This document shows, one piece after another, positions 24,571-32,375 of a stretch of DNA of 64,000 nt (position 1 is the first letter of the stretch; every line of letters begins with the position of its first letter). The notes beneath the pieces were generated by a model. It was not told the DNA's origin and did no database searches. It saw only the letters and a program-made list of their open reading frames with translations. A program made the translations under genes and the position numbers. The DNA comes from Bog-473 sp963824195 (GTDB taxonomy: Bacteria; Actinomycetota; Acidimicrobiia; Acidimicrobiales; RAAP-2), in assembly GCA_963824195.1 (NCBI GenBank), contig CAWGOJ010000012.1, forward strand, positions 1 through 64,000, in the 5' to 3' direction.

Positions 24571-25719
24571 ATGGCGCTTCAGACCATCGATGTCGACCAG
24601 CATCTCTTCGAGTCGAGGACCACCTGGTCCGATCACATCGACCCGGCACAACGGTCCGACGCACTCTCCATCTCGGACGACGAGGCGGGGTGGCCCTGGT
24701 TGACCTGGCGGGGCCGCCAGCTCACGCCGCTGGAGGTCCCCATCCCGGAGCGCTCGGCCCTGATCGGCGAGGACAGGCTCCGGCGGCTGCAGGGAGAGCG
24801 GGCGCCAGCGTCGTTCGACGAGCTCGTGCCGGACTCCTACCGCCTCGCCGGCGCGCGCCTCGCGTTGCTCGACGAGTTCGGGATAGATGCCGCGGTCATG
24901 TTCCCGAACTACGGCCTGTTGTGGGAGCAACGGCTGGCGTCGGACCGCGTTGCGCAGCGGGCGAACGCACGCGCTTACAACCGCTTCATGGCCGACCTCT
25001 GCGGTGAGGGTGCCGGGCGTCTCTTCGGCGTGGCACACGTCTTGCTGCACGACCCCGCCTGGGCTGTGGAGGAGATCGCGCGGGTGCGGGCCCAGGGGGT
25101 CCGCCTGGCCATGATCGCCCCCGCGCCCGTGAACGGGAAGCCGCTCTCGCATCCCGACTTCGACCCGGTGTGGGCCGCCTTCAGCGCCGAGGGCGTCGCA
25201 CCCGTCTTCCACGTCTCCGAATTCGAGAGCCCGATCGACCCGGCCTGGCGCCAGGGCGAGCAGGAGGACGGCGAGCAGCTCTTCGACTCCATCTTCTTGT
25301 ACCTGGCACCTGCGATCGCCCTCGCCAACCTCATCTTGCACGGGGTGCTCGAACGGTTCCCCGACTTGCGCATCGGTGTCGTCGAGCTGACGGCGAGCTG
25401 GGTGCCGAGCTTCCTCCTGCACATCGACGGGGCGTCGGACTTCTACACCCTGCGGCATGGCGAGCCCTTCCACAAGCTCGCCGATCGCCCGTCGGAGTAC
25501 TTCCTGCGCCAGGTGCGGGTCGCCGCGCTGCCCTACGAGATGCCCAACCGCCTCGTCCCCAAGGTCGGCGAGGACACTTACATGATCGGCAGCGACTGGC
25601 CGCACGCCGAGGGTGTCGCCGATCCCAGGGCCGCAGCGGAGCGCGCTGTGGCGGGGTTGGCCGACTCCGCCCGAGGGAACATCTTGGGAGCCAACGCCGC
25701 GTGGCTCCTCGGCCTGTGA
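24571..25719 (+). CDS. Amidohydrolase-family (ACMSD-like) metal enzyme
   Basis: A 382-residue TIM-barrel protein of the amidohydrolase 2 family (as in aminocarboxymuconate-semialdehyde decarboxylase and related hydrolases). The N-terminal metal motif is modified to DVDQHLFE instead of DxHxH. The C-terminal metal-binding aspartate is in GSDWPH (340-345). The ATG follows GGGAGGG. It is coupled by GTGA to two VOC proteins, which suggests an aromatic or other ring-compound degradation unit. The reaction could be decarboxylation or hydrolysis. Confidence 0.82.
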   Translation: MALQTIDVDQHLFESRTTWSDHIDPAQRSDALSISDDEAGWPWLTWRGRQLTPLEVPIPERSALIGEDRLRRLQGERAPASFDELVPDSYRLAGARLALLDEFGIDAAVMFPNYGLLWEQRLASDRVAQRANARAYNRFMADLCGEGAGRLFGVAHVLLHDPAWAVEEIARVRAQGVRLAMIAPAPVNGKPLSHPDFDPVWAAFSAEGVAPVFHVSEFESPIDPAWRQGEQEDGEQLFDSIFLYLAPAIALANLILHGVLERFPDLRIGVVELTASWVPSFLLHIDGASDFYTLRHGEPFHKLADRPSEYFLRQVRVAALPYEMPNRLVPKVGEDTYMIGSDWPHAEGVADPRAAAERAVAGLADSARGNILGANAAWLLGL

Positions 25720-26210
25720 CCGTCGACCTCGAGGCGGCAGCCGCCGAGCGGGAGCGGCTGCGCACGAAGTACCTGCAAGAGCCGGCACGCCGACCGGCGT
25801 CGAAGGCTCGTGGCGTGCACCACCTGGCGCTCCTGTGCTCCGACGTGGAGCGGACCATCCGCTTCTACCAGGAGCTGCTCGGGTTCCCACTGGTCGAGCT
25901 GTTCGAGAACCGGGACTACAAGGGATCCACGCACCTCTTCTTCGACCTGGGGCACGACAACACGCTGGCGTTCTTCGACTTCCCGGACCTCGGTCTCGGC
26001 CCCTACGCGGAGGTACTCGGTGGCTTCCACCACCTCGCCATCTCCGTCGACAGGGCGCAGTGGGACGCTGCCCGCGTCCGGCTCGAGGAGGCAGGCGTCT
26101 CCACACAGATAGAGAGCGAGATCTCCCTGTACTTCGCGGACCCCGACGGCGTGCGGCTCGAGCTCATCGCCGAGGACCTCGGCTCGCTGTACGGCACCCC
26201 GCTGCACTGA
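25716..26210 (+). CDS. VOC-family protein (glyoxalase/dioxygenase-like)
   Basis: A 164-residue protein with a VOC module from about residue 33 (GVHHLALLCSDVERTIRFYQELLGFPLVELFE). Metal-ligand candidates are H35, H106 in FHHLAI, and the Glu in GVRLELI near the end. It may be a dioxygenase, glyoxalase-like isomerase or binding protein. The GTG overlaps the amidohydrolase stop, and the next VOC gene starts on its last base. Substrate not known. Confidence 0.82.
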   Translation: MTVDLEAAAAERERLRTKYLQEPARRPASKARGVHHLALLCSDVERTIRFYQELLGFPLVELFENRDYKGSTHLFFDLGHDNTLAFFDFPDLGLGPYAEVLGGFHHLAISVDRAQWDAARVRLEEAGVSTQIESEISLYFADPDGVRLELIAEDLGSLYGTPLH

Positions 26211-26593
26211 TGGCCGTCACCGGGCTGGCCAACCTGGCTGTCAAGGTGATCGATCTCGAGGGGGCCTGCGCCTGGTACGAGGCGGCGGGCGCCACCGTGA
26301 CCGAGCCCGTCCAGTGGGAGAACGGACGCCGGGCCGACGTCCAGCTCGGCGCGCTGGCCCTCACCCTCTTCACGCGGGCGATCTACGAGGACGAGGGCAC
26401 ACTGCCCGCCGAGGGGTTCCTGCACCCCGCCCTGTTCGTGGACGACCTCGATGCCGAGCTGGCGCGCCACGATGTCCTGTGGGGGCCACGGACGGTCAGC
26501 GGCACGTTCGGCACCCGCCGCATCGCCTTCGTGGAGGCTCCCGGCGGCATCCGCCTGGAGTTCATGGAGCAGGTCGGAGAACCCCCAGGCTGA
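26210..26593 (+). CDS. Second VOC-family protein
   Basis: A 127-residue VOC domain (GLANLAVKVIDLEGACAWYEAAGATVTEPV ... GIRLEFMEQ). The expected first metal-ligand histidine is replaced (LANLAVKV), so this copy may lack metal catalysis or pair with the preceding VOC protein. The start overlaps the previous stop by one base (TGATG). It ends the amidohydrolase-VOC-VOC operon. Confidence 0.75.
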   Translation: MAVTGLANLAVKVIDLEGACAWYEAAGATVTEPVQWENGRRADVQLGALALTLFTRAIYEDEGTLPAEGFLHPALFVDDLDAELARHDVLWGPRTVSGTFGTRRIAFVEAPGGIRLEFMEQVGEPPG

Positions 26594-26762
26594 CCGTACG
26601 CCGGCGGGCGGCAACCGGGGAGGGGAGGCGTGTGGTGGCCCCGCCGTCGATGGTCGTGCTGGCACGACCGCGGGCCAGCGGCCAGCACCCTTCAGGAAGT
26701 GGTCGCGAGCGCGGACAATGGATTCGTTGATGCCACGGGGCGAACGATGAAAGGGGCTCAAC

Positions 26763-27431
26763 ATGAACGACGCGACCGTCAGCCGCTGGATGGGCCCGCT
26801 GGGCCTCGTGACCATCATCGCGCTCTTCGTGGGGTTCGGACCCCTGAGCGGGAATCAACCAAGTGAGAACGTCTCCGGCGTCAAGGTGGCGGCCTTCGTC
26901 AACTCACACATGTCCCAGGAATGGGCGCAGATCTACGTGATCGGCTTCGGCCTGGCGCTGCTCGTTCTCTTCGTCACCCAGCTCCGCGACGTCCTGAGGG
27001 ACACCAGTGGGCAGCGTCTCCTGCCCAACGTCGTCTTTGCGGCGGCTGTCATCCTGGTGGCGGGCATCATCGTCGACGGGACGTTGCAGATCGTGATGAT
27101 CCTGGCTGCGCACAACGGTGAGTACGCAATCGTGAAGACGATGAACTTCGTGGGACAGAACAACGAGCTGACCTTCCTCTTCGGCCTCGCCCTGCTGACG
27201 CTGGCCACTGGGTTCTGCATCCTGGTGAGCCGAGAGGCCGGGCTGCCCAAGGTGCTCGGTTGGTTCTCCCTGCTGGTCGGCGTCGTGGCCTGCGCGGGAC
27301 CGCTCAGCTTCTTCGCCATCCTCTTCGGGCTTCCCATCTGGCTCGTGGCCACCGGGTTCGTCATCTCGACCCGAGCCCGCCGGAACCCACCGGCGGCGCC
27401 GGTGGCGGAGGCTGTGACTGCAGCTGTGTGA
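26763..27431 (+). CDS. Uncharacterised integral membrane protein
   Basis: A 222-residue protein with about six hydrophobic segments (near residues 11-28, 54-71, 88-111, 134-150, 160-178 and 182-201). There is a Gln/Asn-rich loop between segments 3 and 4. The ATG follows AAAGGGG. It is not placed in a named family with confidence. It stands alone between the VOC operon and a frame-disrupted gene. The 168 nt upstream hold no recognisable element. Confidence 0.7.
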   Translation: MNDATVSRWMGPLGLVTIIALFVGFGPLSGNQPSENVSGVKVAAFVNSHMSQEWAQIYVIGFGLALLVLFVTQLRDVLRDTSGQRLLPNVVFAAAVILVAGIIVDGTLQIVMILAAHNGEYAIVKTMNFVGQNNELTFLFGLALLTLATGFCILVSREAGLPKVLGWFSLLVGVVACAGPLSFFAILFGLPIWLVATGFVISTRARRNPPAAPVAEAVTAAV

Positions 27432-27471
27432 GCGGCCATTGGCGTAGGAGCGCTCGAGCTCGCCATCCTTA

Positions 27472-27510
27472 TCGTGTCGTGTCGTGTCGTGTCGGCTGGC
27501 CGCCGACACG
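27472..27510 (+). repeat. TCGTG short tandem repeat running into a hairpin
   Basis: Four copies of TCGTG (about 27472-27491) run into an inverted repeat, CGTGTCGGC ... GCCGACACG, with a 5-nt loop. No T-run follows. It may serve as a Rho-type stop or simply be a slippage tract in the intergenic space after the membrane protein gene. Confidence 0.5.
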
Positions 27511-27619
27511 CCCATAACGCTCGTGCTGGAAGCCGAGTAGACCCCGGGCCTCCATGCCGCCCGACCCGGACCCTCGCGTGTGAGGATTTCGCGAGCCCCG
27601 AAGTCACAGGAGGACTGGG

Positions 27620-28118
27620 ATGACAACGATCACCGGCACGTCAGTACCCCTCGTACCCAAGCACGGCTACACGAAGGACGGCACCCCCGTGTACGCCCGG
27701 ACGCACCACTTCGTCAAGGCCGACACTGTCGCTCAGCGGATCAACGCCGCTGTCGGCCTCAAGATCACGATCCTCGTCGGCACCATGTGGTGCGGCGTAT
27801 ATTTTTGCCCTCATTGCCTTCGTGTCGCTGCCCTCGACCATCAAGCAGCACAGCGCCACGGTGATCGTGCTGTGGCTCTCCTCCGAGTTCATCCAGCTGG
27901 TCCTGCTGCCCATCATCATCGTCGGGCAGAACATCCAATCCAGAGCGGCGGACGCCCGAGCAACGAAGACGTTCGAAGACGTCGAGGATGCCCGTCGGAA
28001 GATCGAGCACGCCATCTCCCTGCTTGACGTGAATACCGAGGGTGGGCTGCATGATGCCGTCGCCATCATCACCGCCGCCATCAACGCCAAGGCCGCGCCG
28101 GGTGGACCGGCGACCTGA
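27620..28118 (+). pseudogene. Small integral membrane protein, single-base frameshift
   Basis: The first frame (ATG 27620, after AGGAGG) reads MTTITGTSVPLVPKHG to INAAVGLKITILVGTMWC. At about 27791-27797 (TGCGGCG) one extra G moves the continuation into another frame. That frame gives AYIFALIAFVSLPSTIKQHS, then a second membrane segment with QLVLLPIIIVGQNIQSRAADARA, ending at TGA 28118. The joined protein of about 165 residues resembles a common small actinobacterial membrane family (QLVLLxxIxVGQNxQ). Otherwise it looks intact, so this may be an assembly error. Confidence 0.72.
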
Positions 28119-28171
28119 GCTTGCCTCAGGGACCCGGTCTGCACCGGACTGATGTGACAGGCTCAGGCGCG

Positions 28172-28585
28172 ATGAAAGAGCTACCCCCCGTGGAGCTGCT
28201 CAGGCCGGCGGATCTCGCAGCCGGCGTTCCCTACGCGTACGCGGCGACGACGAGGAACCGCCCGCTCTGTGTCTTCACGGCCGGTGCATGCCCTCTCGAC
28301 AGGTCGGGATCGACGGTAGCGGCCGGTGACGTGATGGCCCAGGCCGAACAGATGATGGTCAATCTCGGAGTGGTCTTGAACGCGGCCGGCGCGCGGCTCG
28401 ATGACGTCGTCAAAATCACCGTGTACGTGGCCTGCAGCGAACGGGCGGATCTCGTTGCCGCATGGGTCGTCGTGCGGCGGCACTTCGGGCCACACGATCC
28501 GCCGGCCACCCTGCTCGGCGTCAGCGTCCTCGGCCACCCGGACCAGCTGGTCGAGGTGGAGGCGATCGCCGCAGTTGAGGGTTGA
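28172..28585 (+). CDS. RidA/YjgF-family protein
   Basis: A 137-residue trimeric RidA-superfamily protein. Archetypal RidA hydrolyses reactive enamine/imine intermediates from PLP enzymes. Visible family pattern: VFTAGACPLD, ...GDVMAQAEQMMVNLGVVLNAAGARLDDVVKITVYVA, and PPATLLGVSVLGHPDQLVEVEAIA. The archetypal catalytic Arg lies in R-x-C-V-E near the end; here the end reads DQLVEVEAIA, so it is probably a non-archetypal subgroup. ATG 28172. Confidence 0.85.
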   Translation: MKELPPVELLRPADLAAGVPYAYAATTRNRPLCVFTAGACPLDRSGSTVAAGDVMAQAEQMMVNLGVVLNAAGARLDDVVKITVYVACSERADLVAAWVVVRRHFGPHDPPATLLGVSVLGHPDQLVEVEAIAAVEG

Positions 28586-28606
28586 ATCGAAGGATTGCGG
28601 ACTGCG

Positions 28607-28632
28607 TGTCGAATCCGGTGGTTGCCGTTCGT
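28607..28632 (+). promoter_or_regulatory. Candidate ECF-type promoter upstream of the YCII gene
   Basis: TGTCGA (28607-28612), a 17-nt spacer, then CGT (28630-28632). This resembles the TGTCGA/CG promoters I recall for ECF42-group sigma factors, which normally autoregulate the YCII-sigma operon found here. The inverted repeat CCGGTGGT/ACCACCGG spans the same region. Confidence 0.45.
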
Positions 28633-28688
28633 GTAGGAGGTGACCACCGGCGCCGGACCGGAGGTCGCGAGAGAAGGAAGGTATCCCG

Positions 28689-29045
28689 ATGACGCAGTAC
28701 TTGCTCAGCGTGCCGATGATCGACGGCGCGTCACCCCGGCTCCCCGACGATATGCAGCAGGCCTATGAAGGGGTCGCCCGGTTCAATGTCGAGCTGCAGT
28801 CGGCTGGCGCGTGGGTCTTCGCCGGCGGGCTCCTGCCGGCGTCGTCGGCGACGGTCGTCCGCGCCCAGGGGGGCGAGGTCCTGATGACGGACGGGCCCTT
28901 GACCGAGTCAAAGGAGCACATCGGCGGGGTGTGGATCATTGAGGCGATCGACCTCGATGCGGCCCTCGCCTGGGCCACCAAGGCGGCCCGGGCGTGCGGC
29001 GAACCAGTCGAGGTCCGGCCGTTCCAGGAGATCCCGGAGGGCTGA
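28689..29045 (+). CDS. YCII-related (DGPF-domain) protein
   Basis: A 118-residue YCII/DGPF-family protein. The name-giving motif is DGPLTESKEHIGGVWIIEA, and the pattern ending EVRPFQEI is typical. Such proteins are regularly encoded directly before an ECF42-group sigma factor, as here. Their role in that signalling unit is not established. The ATG follows GAGAAGGAAGG. The stop overlaps the sigma factor start (TGATG), so the two were translationally coupled. The YCII gene itself is intact. Confidence 0.88.
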   Translation: MTQYLLSVPMIDGASPRLPDDMQQAYEGVARFNVELQSAGAWVFAGGLLPASSATVVRAQGGEVLMTDGPLTESKEHIGGVWIIEAIDLDAALAWATKAARACGEPVEVRPFQEIPEG

Positions 29046-29991
29046 TGTCGGCCCTCCCGGAGGCGGGCGCTTCCGATGTCGAGCGAGTCTTCCGTGAGCA
29101 GTACGGGCGCGCCGTGTCGGTCCTGGTGCGCTCCTTCGGCGGACATCGACCTCGCCGAGGAGGGCGTGCAGGACGCGTTCACGATCGCGGCGCAGCGCTG
29201 GCGCGAGGTCGGACTGCCGCCCAGCCCGGCTGGCTGGATCATCACGACAGCGCGCAACCGGATCCTCGACCGCCTGCGACGGGAGAATTCCCGGCGGGAC
29301 CGTCAGGCTCAGGCCGCACTCCTCCACCAGAGTGGGGAGCCCGAGGAGGAGCTGGCCGTGCGAGACGACCGCCTCCGACTGATCTTCACCTGTTGCCATC
29401 CGGCGTTGGCGCCCTCCGCCCAGGTGGCCCTGACCCTGCGCCTGCTCGGTGGGCTCACGACGGACGGAGATCGCCCGGGCCTTCGTCGTCCCCGAGAAGA
29501 CGATGGCCCAGCGCATCGTGCGAGCCAAGGCCAAGATCCGAGATGCCGGAATCCCCTACAGGGTCCCGAGCAGCGCCGAGCTTCCGGACCGGCTCCGTCC
29601 CGTGCTGGCGGTGATCTACCTCGTGTTCAACGAGGGCTACGCCGCCACCTCGGGCGACCGGCTCGCGCGCGAGGACCTGTGCACGGAGGCGATCCGCCTG
29701 GGGCAGGTTCTCGTCGCACTGATGCCAGACGAGCCCGAGGTCATGGGGCTGCTGGCGCTCATGCTGCTGATCGCGACACGCCGTCCGGCTCGCAGCGGCT
29801 TGGATGACTCGCTGGTCCCGCTCTCCGAGCAGGACCGCACCTTGTGGGACCCCGTACAGATCGATGAGGGTCAGCAGCTCGTGCGGGCCTGTCTGCGGCG
29901 GAACATCCCGGGCCCCTATCAGATCCAGGCTGCCATCAACGCGGTGCATAGCGGCGGCCGGGCCGCCGTCGATGACAGACTCGGAGTCGTC
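29045..29991 (+). pseudogene. ECF42-type RNA polymerase sigma factor, two +1 frameshifts and lost 3' end
   Basis: Frame 1: MSALPEAGASDVERVFREQYGRAVSVLVRSFG. After an extra G at about 29140, frame 2 gives DIDLAEEGVQDAFTIAAQRW to ALTLRLLGGLTT, covering sigma region 2 and the RRENSRRDRQAQ linker. After another extra G at about 29462, frame 3 gives EIARAFVVPEKTMAQRIVRAKAKI (region 4) and the SnoaL-less helical extension LVFNEGYAATSGDRLAREDL to YQIQAAINAVHS. Normal members run about 400 residues. Here about 315 remain, and the frame then reads without a stop into the exonuclease start codon. The C-terminal repeats are lost. Confidence 0.85.
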
Positions 29992-30867
29992 ATGAAGGTG
30001 TACCTCGTCGACGGGACCTACGAGCTGTTCCGCCACTTCTTCGGGGCACCGCCGCACCGCAACGCGGCCGGGCAGGAGGTGGCGGCCGTCAGGGGGGTGG
30101 TCGGGTCCGTGCTCCAGCTGCTGGGTGGGGGAGCCACTCACGTCGGCGTCGCCACCGACCACGTGATCGAATCGTTCCGCAACGACCTGTGGCCGGGGTA
30201 CAAGACGGGTGCCGGCATCGACCCGGACCTGTGGTCCCAGGCCTGGCCCATGGAGGAATCGCTTGCTGCTCTGGGTGTGGTGGTGTGGCCCATGGTCGAT
30301 GTCGAGGCCGACGACGCGCTGGCCAGCGCGGCGGCGGTCGCCGGTGACGACAAGGGCGTCGAGCAAGTCGTCATCTGCACGCCCGACAAGGACCTCGGGC
30401 AGTGCGTGCGGGGGCGCCGTATCGTGCAGCTCGATCGGCGCAAGGATCTGCAGATCGACGAGGACGGCGTTGTCGCCAAGTTCGGTGTCGGTCCGGTCTC
30501 CATTCCTGACTATCTGGCGCTCGTGGGTGACAGCGCGGACGGGTTTCCAGGACTACCAGGCTGGGGGGCCAAGTCGGCCGCCGCGGTCCTGGCGCGGTGG
30601 CGACAGCTCGAGGACATCCCTCCCGATGCGGCCGACTGGGAGGTCAGGGTGCGGGGTGCGGCCAAGCTGGCCGTGACGCTGCAGGAGCATCGTGACGACG
30701 CCCTTCTGTTCAAGCAGCTGGCCACCCTGCGGGTCGACCGTTCCCTGCTGGCACGGGTCGAGGACCTCCGCTGGCGCGGGCCCACGAGCGATTTCGCACG
30801 CGTCTGCGCCGGCCTCGATGCGCCCGGGCTCGCCCGGCGGGCGGAGGCGCTGGGAGCCGCGCGCTGA
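29992..30867 (+). CDS. 5'-3' exonuclease (FEN/PolA N-terminal type)
   Basis: A 291-residue 5'-nuclease with the fold of the DNA polymerase I N-terminal domain, free of a polymerase domain. Acidic metal sites are in YLVDGTYELFRHF, VEADDALASAAAV, CTPDKDLGQCV and GDSADGFPGLPGWGAKSA, the last leading into the H3TH DNA-binding turn. The arch region holds SFRNDLWPGYKTG. Such proteins remove RNA primers or flaps. The start ATG at 29992 is set by homology, because the same frame is open upstream into the broken sigma factor. It lacks its own obvious ribosome site, which suggests a recent rearrangement at the junction. Confidence 0.88.
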   Translation: MKVYLVDGTYELFRHFFGAPPHRNAAGQEVAAVRGVVGSVLQLLGGGATHVGVATDHVIESFRNDLWPGYKTGAGIDPDLWSQAWPMEESLAALGVVVWPMVDVEADDALASAAAVAGDDKGVEQVVICTPDKDLGQCVRGRRIVQLDRRKDLQIDEDGVVAKFGVGPVSIPDYLALVGDSADGFPGLPGWGAKSAAAVLARWRQLEDIPPDAADWEVRVRGAAKLAVTLQEHRDDALLFKQLATLRVDRSLLARVEDLRWRGPTSDFARVCAGLDAPGLARRAEALGAAR

Positions 30868-30906
30868 GGCTCGGCGTCGGAGCAGGGCGCACCGTCGGTG
30901 CGGGCC

Positions 30907-30912
30907 TAGACT
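30907..30912 (+). promoter_or_regulatory. Candidate -10 box before a short leader ORF
   Basis: TAGACT lies 8 nt before a GTG at 30921, the same geometry as other leaderless starts in this window. No -35 is recognisable. Confidence 0.35.
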
Positions 30913-30920
30913 TCGGAGTG

Positions 30921-30968
30921 GTGAACGGGTTCCGTTCGAGTACCGGTCGCACCGGGACCACTCGGTGA
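30921..30968 (+). CDS. Candidate 15-codon leader peptide
   Basis: From the GTG at 30921 a short frame encodes VNGFRSSTGRTGTTR and stops at TGA 30966-30968. That stop overlaps the GTG (30965-30967) of the GNAT-AAA+ gene. It could be a leaderless upstream ORF that delivers ribosomes to the main gene by reinitiation, since that gene has no visible ribosome site. Alternatively it is the true N-terminus of the main protein separated by an indel. Low confidence. Confidence 0.35.
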   Translation: MNGFRSSTGRTGTTR

Positions 30969-32227
30969 CAACTGGCTGGCGTGTCCTCTCGCTTGATCAC
31001 CGCGACCCCCTTGCCCCCATTGAGGAGATCGTCCGCCTGATCGATCTGGCTGGGACGTCGATGGCCGCCGCCTACAGCCGCAGCGACGTTGTCGAGGCAC
31101 TCAACGAACAGCAGCCCGCTGCGGTGGCTCTGGCGTCGGGCCAGGTGGTCGGCGCGGCGGTGGCCCGCGTGGCCGGCCGCGATGCACACCTGCTGGCCTT
31201 GGCGCTCCACCCGCAATGGCGGAACCGGGGCATCGGATCGGCCCTGCTGCGTGAGCTCGACCAGGAGGTGATCCATCACGGCGCACACCGCGTGCTGGCC
31301 CTGGTCGAGCCCGGGCAGGTCGGCGAAGTCGCGTTTTCGCACCAGGGATTCGACCGCTTTGACGGATTGCACCTCTTCGTCCGCGCCGCCTCCATGGTCC
31401 CCGAGGAGCTCGCGATCGTGGAGCGCTACGGCGGTCAGTTCCCCGCGTCGGGGTTGTGGGAGGACATGAAGGGCTTCTCGTCGACGAAGGTGCTCCTGAA
31501 TCGACGCATCGTCGCGCCGTTGTCGCATTCGGAGTTGGCGGAACGCATCGGGTTGCGTGCTCCGGCCGCAGTCATGCTGTTCGGCCCTCCTGGCACCGGG
31601 AAGACGTCCTTCGCCCGTGCTATTGCGTCACGGCTCTCTTGGGCCTTCGTCGAACTGCACCCTTCCCTGTTGGGCCACGGGACGGAGGCCGCAGCGTCGC
31701 TGCGCGGCGCGCTGTCCGACCTGGGCCACGTCGACCGGCTTGTCTGTTTTATTGATGAGGCGGACGAAATCGCCTCGGCCCGCGATGCGCGCCCCGAGAG
31801 CCAGCCCATCGTGAACGAATTGCTGAAGGCCATCCCGATCTTCAAGTCACGTCCCGGCCGTCTCATGGTCATGGCGACGAACTCCATCGCGGCCATCGAC
31901 CCGGCCCTGCTCCGTCCCGGACGGTTCGATCTCATCATTCCGGTGGGTGCACCGGATCGCGAGGGCCGAAAGGAGTTGGCGGGGGAGTTCCTGGGGTCGT
32001 GTGACCCCGACGACATGGCGGAGCGTACCGAGGGCTTCACCCCGGCTGACTTCGCGTTGACGGAGCAGCGGGCCGCTCAGCTCGCCTTCGAGCGGGCCCT
32101 CGGCGGCGGCGATGCCACCGTCACCTCCGCCGACTGCCTCGATGCGGTGTCGCGCACCAAGCCCTCCGTGAACAAGGAAGCTGCGGCGGCTTTCGACGAC
32201 GAGGCTGCCACGTTTGCCCGGCTCTGA
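30965..32227 (+). CDS. GNAT-AAA+ ATPase fusion protein
   Basis: A 420-residue protein in two parts. Residues about 1-145 form a GNAT acetyltransferase-like domain with LALALHPQWRNRGIGSALLREL as the acetyl-CoA loop. Residues about 195-420 form an AAA+ ATPase: Walker A GPPGTGKTS (207-215), Walker B VCFIDEADE, sensor MVMATNS, and the arginine-finger segment DPALLRPGRFD, closest to FtsH/Cdc48-type AAA modules. No protease or membrane segment is present, so it is not FtsH. It may act as a regulated unfoldase or chaperone. The GTG start is set by overlap with the short leader stop. Function unknown. Confidence 0.8.
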   Translation: MTTGWRVLSLDHRDPLAPIEEIVRLIDLAGTSMAAAYSRSDVVEALNEQQPAAVALASGQVVGAAVARVAGRDAHLLALALHPQWRNRGIGSALLRELDQEVIHHGAHRVLALVEPGQVGEVAFSHQGFDRFDGLHLFVRAASMVPEELAIVERYGGQFPASGLWEDMKGFSSTKVLLNRRIVAPLSHSELAERIGLRAPAAVMLFGPPGTGKTSFARAIASRLSWAFVELHPSLLGHGTEAAASLRGALSDLGHVDRLVCFIDEADEIASARDARPESQPIVNELLKAIPIFKSRPGRLMVMATNSIAAIDPALLRPGRFDLIIPVGAPDREGRKELAGEFLGSCDPDDMAERTEGFTPADFALTEQRAAQLAFERALGGGDATVTSADCLDAVSRTKPSVNKEAAAAFDDEAATFARL

Positions 32228-32375
32228 GGGGCATCGGCCCCGGAGGTGAGCTAACCGGCTGCCGCCACGACCGGCGCCAAACCGGACACGTGAGTTGCTG
32301 GGAGCGGGCCATGGAGCACCGACTGCGCCCGGAGTTCTCCCGCTCAACCCGGCGACGCGGAGGCGGCCTCTCTTG

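Noticed and set aside
32228..32243. GGGGC-ATCG-GCCCC stem after the GNAT-AAA+ gene
   Set aside because: Only five base pairs and no T-run; too weak to call.
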